Shown here: positions 34,627 through 39,554 of the stretch, piece after piece
Position numbering within the stretch: the stretch's first letter is position 1
Layout of the letters: each line of letters opens with the position of its first letter
NCBI GenBank assembly: GCA_007694035.1
Contig: RECM01000181.1
Location: forward strand, 1-39,554
DNA from: Balneolaceae bacterium
GTDB taxonomy: Bacteria > Bacteroidota > Rhodothermia > Balneolales > Cyclonatronaceae
Length of the DNA: 39,554 bases
Direction: 5' to 3'
Notes under the pieces: generated by a model
What the model saw: the letters and a program-made list of their open reading frames with translations, nothing else
What the model was told of the DNA's origin: nothing
Databases searched by the model: none
Made by a program: the position numbers and the translations under genes

Positions 34627-35481
34627 GTGACCGGTCTGCTACTGGTTTCAACGGTACTCTATTATTATTCCGTTTTCAGGGTGAGGCGCAAACCTTTCAA
34701 TGATCCGGATATCCTGTTGCGGTCGAAGAGCGGCACTCCTGCAAAACGCCTGGTGGCCTGCATCGGCGACAGCAACACACACGGCAACTCGGGTTTCAAT
34801 TACGTGAGCTGGCTCAAAACCAACCTTGAATCAAGCGGCCTCGAATTCTGCAACGCCGGTTACAACAGTGATCTCGCCTGGAATGTACTGCAGCGGCTGG
34901 ACCGTGTGACCGCACTTAACCCCGAATACATCATAATAATGGTAGGCACCAACGATGTGGTCGCAAGCCTTTCGCGGGAAAGTGCCGAATCGTACATGCA
35001 GAAAAAGAACCTGCCGCAGCAACCGAACTCTGTTTTCTTCATCGACTCCTACCGGAGTATGATCGACCGGATCCGTGCTGAATGCAACGCCAGAATCGCG
35101 ATCGTATCCATACCTGTGATCGGCGAAAATCCGGGCTCGGTTGCCAATCAGAAGGCTGCCGCCTACAACACAAAGCTGCAGGACCTGACTTACGAATACG
35201 GCCTCGACTACCTGTCGGTATTCGAGGAACAGATAGCCTATCTGCGCAAGCAGGGCGTTGATCCGCGCAAAGGCACAGCCGAAGAGTCGTTCCCCATAAC
35301 CCGTGCCATGATGATGCGTTACATTTTGGGTATCAGCTGGGATAAAATTTCTAGCGTTCATGGCTTATATTTGACCACCGACAAACTCCACATGAACAGT
35401 ACCGGTGGCAAAATGATCACTTCACGCATTGAACATTTTCTGGCGAGATCTGAAGAGCTGCGCATCGGTACAGTAAACTGA
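34627..35481 (+). CDS. SGNH/GDSL-type esterase, membrane-anchored
   Basis: At least 284 residues. Catalytic blocks are complete: GDSNTHG with Ser49, the oxyanion Asn109 in VGTNDV, and the Asp252/His255 pair in DKLHMN. Family members deacylate carbohydrates or lipids. The N-terminus contains one hydrophobic helix (about 2-17), so the enzyme is probably anchored with its catalytic domain in the periplasm. The start is uncertain. GTG at 34627 lacks a ribosome site and cuts into the helix. The frame is open upstream, and a CTG at 34585 overlaps the preceding stop but lies too close to the GGAGG at 34578-34582. The gene sits 9 bp before the oxidoreductase gene. With the DUF5009 protein it suggests adding and removing acyl groups on the same glycan (inference). 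Confidence 0.85.
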   Translation: MTGLLLVSTVLYYYSVFRVRRKPFNDPDILLRSKSGTPAKRLVACIGDSNTHGNSGFNYVSWLKTNLESSGLEFCNAGYNSDLAWNVLQRLDRVTALNPEYIIIMVGTNDVVASLSRESAESYMQKKNLPQQPNSVFFIDSYRSMIDRIRAECNARIAIVSIPVIGENPGSVANQKAAAYNTKLQDLTYEYGLDYLSVFEEQIAYLRKQGVDPRKGTAEESFPITRAMMMRYILGISWDKISSVHGLYLTTDKLHMNSTGGKMITSRIEHFLARSEELRIGTVN

Positions 35482-35490
35482 TACATTACC

Positions 35491-37464
35491 ATGCGACATT
35501 ATTTTCTGCTCACGGCTGTCCTGCTGATCGCCTCTTCATGTAAAACAGTAACCGAACCCACCCGCTACGATACTGATGTTCTCATTGCCGGCGGCGGCGC
35601 CAGCGGCGTGATGGCCTCAATACAGGCCGCCCGAATGGGTGTGGATGTGATCATAGTGGAGCAGACCGACTGGCTTGGCGGCATGCTTACCGCGGCCGGG
35701 GTAAGCGCCATCGACGGCAACCACAGGCTGCCCTCCGGACTGTGGGGCGAGTTCCGCTCCCACCTGTACGACCACTACGGAGGTCCTGATGCCGTCGAAA
35801 CCGGATGGGTGAGCAATACACTGTTCGAGCCCCATATCGGCAATCACATTCTTCACCGCATGGTTGAAGCAGAACCCCGCATAACCGTCATCAAAGGCTA
35901 TTATCCGGTTGAGGTGATTAAAAACGGGGACGGTACCCCGGCTTTTCAGGATGAAAACAGGGTTGCCGGTGTTCTCTTCAGAAATGCCGACGGAGAGATG
36001 ATTGATGTGCGCGCCAATATTACGATCGAAGCCACCGAATACGGCGACCTGCTGCCCCTTGCCGGTGCCGGCTACCGTTTCGGATTCGAACCCAGGGACC
36101 AGTTCGGTGAGCCAATGGCACCCGAAGCCGGCCACGACATGATCCAGGACCTGACCTATGTGGCCATCCTGAAAGATTTCGGCGAGGGCGCCGACAAAAC
36201 CGTAGAACGAACCGCGTCGTACGAACCGTCGCTGTTCGACGGTACCTGCCGGCAGTTATCGTCCGATCCCGACGCCGATGTGGTGGACTGCGGGCCGGAA
36301 TCGGGCAAAGACCTGTATATGTTGAACTACGGCCGGCTGCCCAACGACCATTACATGATCAACTGGCCCATACACGGCAACGACATCTACATCCCCATCC
36401 TTGAGATGACCCGGGAGCAGCGGTACGCCGCCCTTGAACTGGCCAAAGAGATGACACTGAACTGGATCCATTTCATACAGACCGAAGGCGGTTACAGGCA
36501 GTTTGGCCTGGCCGAAGATATTTTCCCCACCGCCGACAACATGCCACTGATTCCCTACATCCGGGAAAGCCGGAGAGTAGACGGGGTTCAGACCCTTACC
36601 TCCAACCATATCATAAACCCGTTCCGTGCCGGTGAAGAGCTTTACAAATACGGTATAGCCGTCGGCGACTATCCGCTCGACCTTCATCACGAACGCAAGC
36701 CTGTCGAATTTCAGACCAGGACCGACGAACTGCCCAAAATCCCCTCCTACAACGTGCCCTGGGGAACCATGGTACCAAACGGGGTCGACGGCCTGATCGT
36801 GGCCGAGAAAAGCATATCAGTTACGCATGTAGCCAATGGCGCGACGAGACTGCAGCCGGTTGTGATACTGCTGGGGCAGGCGGCCGGTGCCGCGGCAGCA
36901 CTGGCCGTATCCGGCAAAACCGAACCCCGCGACCTGGATGTGCGCGCCATTCAGTCTGCCCTGCTTGAATCGGGAACCTGGCTTGTTCCCTATGTAGACA
37001 TCACTCCCGACGACCCCGCATTCATGGCGGTTCAGAGAGTGGGCCTTTCCGGGGTGATGAAAGGAGAGGGCGTACCTGAAGCCTGGGCCAACCGCACCTT
37101 TTTTTACCCCGATGAAGGTATGAGCCGTTCCGATATGCAGGCACTGATCAGAATGGCAAAGGGAGAACTCGAAACCCACGAAAACATCGTGTTCAAATCC
37201 GCCGGCCGCAAAATAACGCGGGCACAAGCTGCCCGGTTGATCTGGGAGGCCCTCGGCTCACCTGAACCGGAGATGACGGAAGAACTTGCCGACCTCGGGG
37301 AAGCCCATCAGGGTTATATGGCCATGCAGTACCTGCTTGGCGAGGGTTATCTGCAGGGGTTAAAAGAAGGCAACCGGATCTTTCCTGATCGTGAAATCAC
37401 CCGGAAACAGATCGCCATGATTGTAGACAAGGCGTTTGATCCGTTTTATTCTCTTGGTTTGTGA
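35491..37464 (+). CDS. FAD-dependent oxidoreductase lipoprotein with C-terminal SLH-like repeats
   Basis: A 657-residue protein. The lipoprotein signal MRHYFLLTAVLLIASSC ends in a lipobox (Cys17). The FAD-binding Rossmann motif GGGASG is at 34-39, with the ribose-binding Glu57. The rest follows the FAD_oxidored family (PF12831): DWLGGMLTAAG, ITIEATEYGDLLPLAG, IRESRRVDG, and a late NGATRLQPVVILLGQAAGAAAA. Residues about 500-657 hold two units resembling S-layer homology motifs (FYPDEGMSRSDMQALIRMA; YLQGLKEGNRIFPDREITR followed by KQIAMIVDKAF). The fold should work outside the cytoplasm, which is unusual for an FAD enzyme but known for this family beside polysaccharide genes. It is third in the DUF5009-SGNH operon. 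Its substrate is unknown. Confidence 0.88.
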   Translation: MRHYFLLTAVLLIASSCKTVTEPTRYDTDVLIAGGGASGVMASIQAARMGVDVIIVEQTDWLGGMLTAAGVSAIDGNHRLPSGLWGEFRSHLYDHYGGPDAVETGWVSNTLFEPHIGNHILHRMVEAEPRITVIKGYYPVEVIKNGDGTPAFQDENRVAGVLFRNADGEMIDVRANITIEATEYGDLLPLAGAGYRFGFEPRDQFGEPMAPEAGHDMIQDLTYVAILKDFGEGADKTVERTASYEPSLFDGTCRQLSSDPDADVVDCGPESGKDLYMLNYGRLPNDHYMINWPIHGNDIYIPILEMTREQRYAALELAKEMTLNWIHFIQTEGGYRQFGLAEDIFPTADNMPLIPYIRESRRVDGVQTLTSNHIINPFRAGEELYKYGIAVGDYPLDLHHERKPVEFQTRTDELPKIPSYNVPWGTMVPNGVDGLIVAEKSISVTHVANGATRLQPVVILLGQAAGAAAALAVSGKTEPRDLDVRAIQSALLESGTWLVPYVDITPDDPAFMAVQRVGLSGVMKGEGVPEAWANRTFFYPDEGMSRSDMQALIRMAKGELETHENIVFKSAGRKITRAQAARLIWEALGSPEPEMTEELADLGEAHQGYMAMQYLLGEGYLQGLKEGNRIFPDREITRKQIAMIVDKAFDPFYSLGL

Positions 37465-37711
37465 GCATGCATCAGGAACTGTGAAACTGACAGCCGATAT
37501 CTTTTTCAATTAAGACTGCACGCCCCTGCGAAGTTTTGCATGTCGGTTTTGCAGATTTTTGGATGACGATTATCAGCCCACGTCTCCCGGGCCGCCTGGG
37601 AAATGAGTTATGTTGGGAAACGGGTTATTCAGATCAGGTATCAGACAGGCCGGCACAGCATGGGTACAACCCGGCAGCTACGAATTTATGCCGGTGCGTA
37701 CCCCCAAACAA
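37465..37711. other. Intergenic region, no gene supported
   Basis: Between the oxidoreductase stop and the terminator of the convergent beta-helix gene. The short + strand frame at 37536-37760 has no recognisable content and runs through the terminator, so it is not called. No repeats of note. Confidence 0.6.
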
Positions 37712-37742
37712 TAAAAAAGCCCGGCAGTTTTGCTGCCGGGCT
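37712..37742 (-). terminator. Rho-independent terminator of the beta-helix T9SS gene
   Basis: A perfect 10-bp stem, AGCCCGGCAG (37718-37727) and CTGCCGGGCT (37733-37742), with loop TTTTG. On the minus strand it is followed by TTTTTTATTG. It is 28 bp after the stop at 37771. It could also stop + strand transcripts weakly. Confidence 0.9.
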
Positions 37743-37770
37743 CTCATTTCATTAAGGTGATTTCAGCTGA

Positions 37771-39554
37771 TTACTTGATCAGCGTCATTTTGTGCGATTT
37801 TACAAAGTCACCGGCAATAATGCGGTAAATGTATACGCCACTGGCAAGTGCCCTTGCATCGAAGGATACCACATGCTCACCGGCATTCATCTGTGAGTTC
37901 ACCAGTGTGGCTACACGCTGACCGGCGATATTGTACACTTCGAGGCGTACATCGATCGTTTCGGGCAGGGTGAACTTGATGTTGGTTGCCGGGTTGAACG
38001 GGTTCGGGTAGTTCTGCGACAGTGAGAATACCAGAGGCATTTCAACACGTTCGGTAGATACATCCAGGTTCCGTGTAATCGTAAGGGCAAACGGGGAGTC
38101 GGCAAAGCGTACATTTTCCATAAACTCTGCAGTGACCGTCCAGATTACGTTTACAGAAGCACCCTGCTCAATTCCAAGGCCGTCAAGCGCAGCATCAATG
38201 GCACTGTAATTCAGTGTCAGCGTGTTGGCTGCACCATTATTGTCGGAAGGAATGCTCAGCAACGGCTCTGAGAAGTCGTTACCAGGCAGGTCGGCATGCC
38301 ATGTGAACTTAATTTCCTGGAATGCTTCCCAGCCCTCGAAACCTTCTTCAAGCACGGTATCGGTACCCATTATGGAGAGTTCCACATCATCGAAGTAAGC
38401 TGCACCGGCAATAGTTTCGCCATGCTGCCTCCATCTGAGGTAGAATGCGCCTTCACGGTTTACTTCCACTTCCTTCTGCTGCCAGCTGGATGTGATGTCA
38501 CCTGCGTCACCGGCAAGTGCAGTGAAGGATGTCAGCTCTTCCCAATCCATGCCGTCTTCGGAAATTTCAACGGCCAGGTTCAGAACAGTAGCTGCACTGT
38601 AGGTAGCGGCCCAGAATTTGAATACACCAGGATTCACAACTTTCGGGGTACGGATCCAGGCTTCCTGGCCCAGATTCATGCCGAGGTATTTACCCTGTGC
38701 ATTGGTTCCGCCGCCGCCATGTGCGAACCCGTCGTTCTCAAGGGTACCGCCCATACGTGCCCATGCTTCTCCGCTTTCAGGCATTTCCCACTGAATCTCG
38801 ACTTCAGTAGCCGCATCACCCTGAAGGGTCAGCGAGAAACCGTCGGTCGGAAATACAAGGGCAAACGGCCCGATCGCTTCAAGTGCAGGTACCAGGGCTA
38901 CATCGCCTTCGAAAGCACCCATGTATGGAGAGGTCTCACTACGGGTTTTGCCATCGATGTCGGTAGTAACCGTTGCGAGTGGGGTACCGGCCAGTCTGTT
39001 GTCGCCGATAGAAGCACCCGTCAGACGCAGGTCTGAACCGGATACAAATTCAACTTCGGCAGATACTGAATTCGCCTCTCGCTCTGTTGCACCCTGCCAG
39101 TCGGCAAGAGTTTTGTACGCTGTACCATTTCTGAAACCAACATTGGCATTTTCACCAGTTACATACAGGTTGTTAAAATCTGTATTCGGCATGGCCGAGG
39201 TCATTGGCCAGTGAAATGCGTACGCATTTACAGCATCCTGCTCAACCGCCATGATGTTGTTGCGGAAGTTCCAGGTCTGGGGTGACGATGTGGCCACCTC
39301 AACTCCGAATGCAGCATGAACACCCGTTTCATTGCCGGATCCTATACGCATGGTGTTATGGAAGATGTTGTTCTCCGAACTACCGGCGGCATTGTTCAGA
39401 ACGATACCATACACGGCATTACCTGTAGCCGCACCCGTATTTTCAAAATCCGGAGCAGCGAAGGTGTTGTTGTATATGTTTTGAACACCCAGGGTAGCGT
39501 TGATTGCCAAACCACCGGCATAAGCCCTGGTATCTGTCCGGTTAACAGCCAGAG
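37771..39554 (-). CDS. T9SS cargo with parallel beta-helix-like region (5' cut by window)
   Basis: About 593 residues are visible and the frame is open to the window edge, so the N-terminus is missing. The first 200 residues carry Asn-rich short repeats (NIYNNTF, NNIFHNT, NFRNNIMAV, FNNLYV), typical of right-handed parallel beta-helices such as polysaccharide lyases or surface glycan-binding proteins. A region with SPYMGAFEGDV closes the helix. A carbohydrate-binding-like sandwich follows (about residues 235-400; WIRTPKVVNPGVFKFWAATY, FYLRWRQHG, AAYFDDVELSI). The C-terminus is a T9SS type A sorting domain (NYPNPFNP ... KMTLIK). A perfect terminator follows. No catalytic residues can be assigned from the visible part. 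Confidence 0.87.
   Translation of the reverse strand, partial: LAVNRTDTRAYAGGLAINATLGVQNIYNNTFAAPDFENTGAATGNAVYGIVLNNAAGSSENNIFHNTMRIGSGNETGVHAAFGVEVATSSPQTWNFRNNIMAVEQDAVNAYAFHWPMTSAMPNTDFNNLYVTGENANVGFRNGTAYKTLADWQGATEREANSVSAEVEFVSGSDLRLTGASIGDNRLAGTPLATVTTDIDGKTRSETSPYMGAFEGDVALVPALEAIGPFALVFPTDGFSLTLQGDAATEVEIQWEMPESGEAWARMGGTLENDGFAHGGGGTNAQGKYLGMNLGQEAWIRTPKVVNPGVFKFWAATYSAATVLNLAVEISEDGMDWEELTSFTALAGDAGDITSSWQQKEVEVNREGAFYLRWRQHGETIAGAAYFDDVELSIMGTDTVLEEGFEGWEAFQEIKFTWHADLPGNDFSEPLLSIPSDNNGAANTLTLNYSAIDAALDGLGIEQGASVNVIWTVTAEFMENVRFADSPFALTITRNLDVSTERVEMPLVFSLSQNYPNPFNPATNIKFTLPETIDVRLEVYNIAGQRVATLVNSQMNAGEHVVSFDARALASGVYIYRIIAGDFVKSHKMTLIK

Noticed and set aside
37536..37760. Small + strand gene after the oxidoreductase
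   Set aside because: It reads through a perfect terminator stem, and no family or ribosome site is recognised.

Overview
The window comes from a bacterium of the Bacteroidota/Rhodothermota/Balneolota group, most likely Balneolota or Rhodothermota. This is inference. Six predicted secreted proteins end in a type IX secretion (T9SS) type A sorting domain, five of them with the NYPNPFNP form common in those lineages. The window also has a PorV/PorQ-type barrel, an N-terminally extended TonB-dependent receptor and moderately GC-rich coding DNA. No rRNA, tRNA, CRISPR array, transposase or phage gene was recognised.

Layout. 1-1641 (+): the end of a possible solute-binding protein, a 43-bp tandem repeat, and a short-chain dehydrogenase. 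1809-22851 (-): a long same-strand block. In transcription order it encodes a TonB-dependent receptor, a large T9SS-tailed secreted protein, a PorV-like barrel, a GntR/LacI hybrid regulator, two GHL10 glycosidase-like paralogues (one lipoprotein, one T9SS cargo), a sodium:solute symporter, a T9SS cargo protein, a CstA-type permease and a T9SS-exported NAGPA-type phosphodiester glycosidase. The first six genes are 3-50 bp apart and look like one operon. 23260-25386 (-): a T9SS cargo with two near-identical CBM9-like halves, followed by a clear terminator. 26008-30618 (+): a GH38 alpha-mannosidase of MngB type and a parvulin-type prolyl isomerase lipoprotein. 30738-32867 (-): an AGE-family epimerase and a DUF4434 protein. 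33170-37464 (+): a DUF5009 membrane acyltransferase-like protein, an SGNH esterase and an FAD-dependent oxidoreductase lipoprotein with SLH-like repeats. 37771-39554 (-): the C-terminal part of a T9SS beta-helix protein, cut by the window edge.

How the genes may work together (inference): this looks like a glycan capture and breakdown region without a SusD homologue. The receptor, the large secreted protein and the PorV-like barrel would take the place of a SusC/SusD pair. Surface and periplasmic GHL10 and NAGPA enzymes would trim the glycan, SSS and CstA carriers would import products, and the GH38 and AGE enzymes would process sugars in the cytoplasm. The substrate cannot be read from the sequence. 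Enzymes acting on alpha-mannosyl and sugar-phosphodiester bonds, or on cell-wall amino sugars, are the two options considered.

The most unusual structural signal is that many gene junctions carry a short tandem repeat with its own unit of 6-16 bp. They include four stacked arrays upstream of the receptor operon, an 8 x 7-bp array between divergent genes, a hexamer array read as the N-terminus of the prolyl isomerase, and a heptamer array that supplies the epimerase stop codon. A perfect 15-bp inverted repeat and a LacI-type palindrome lie in the 621-bp divergent gap at 25387-26007.
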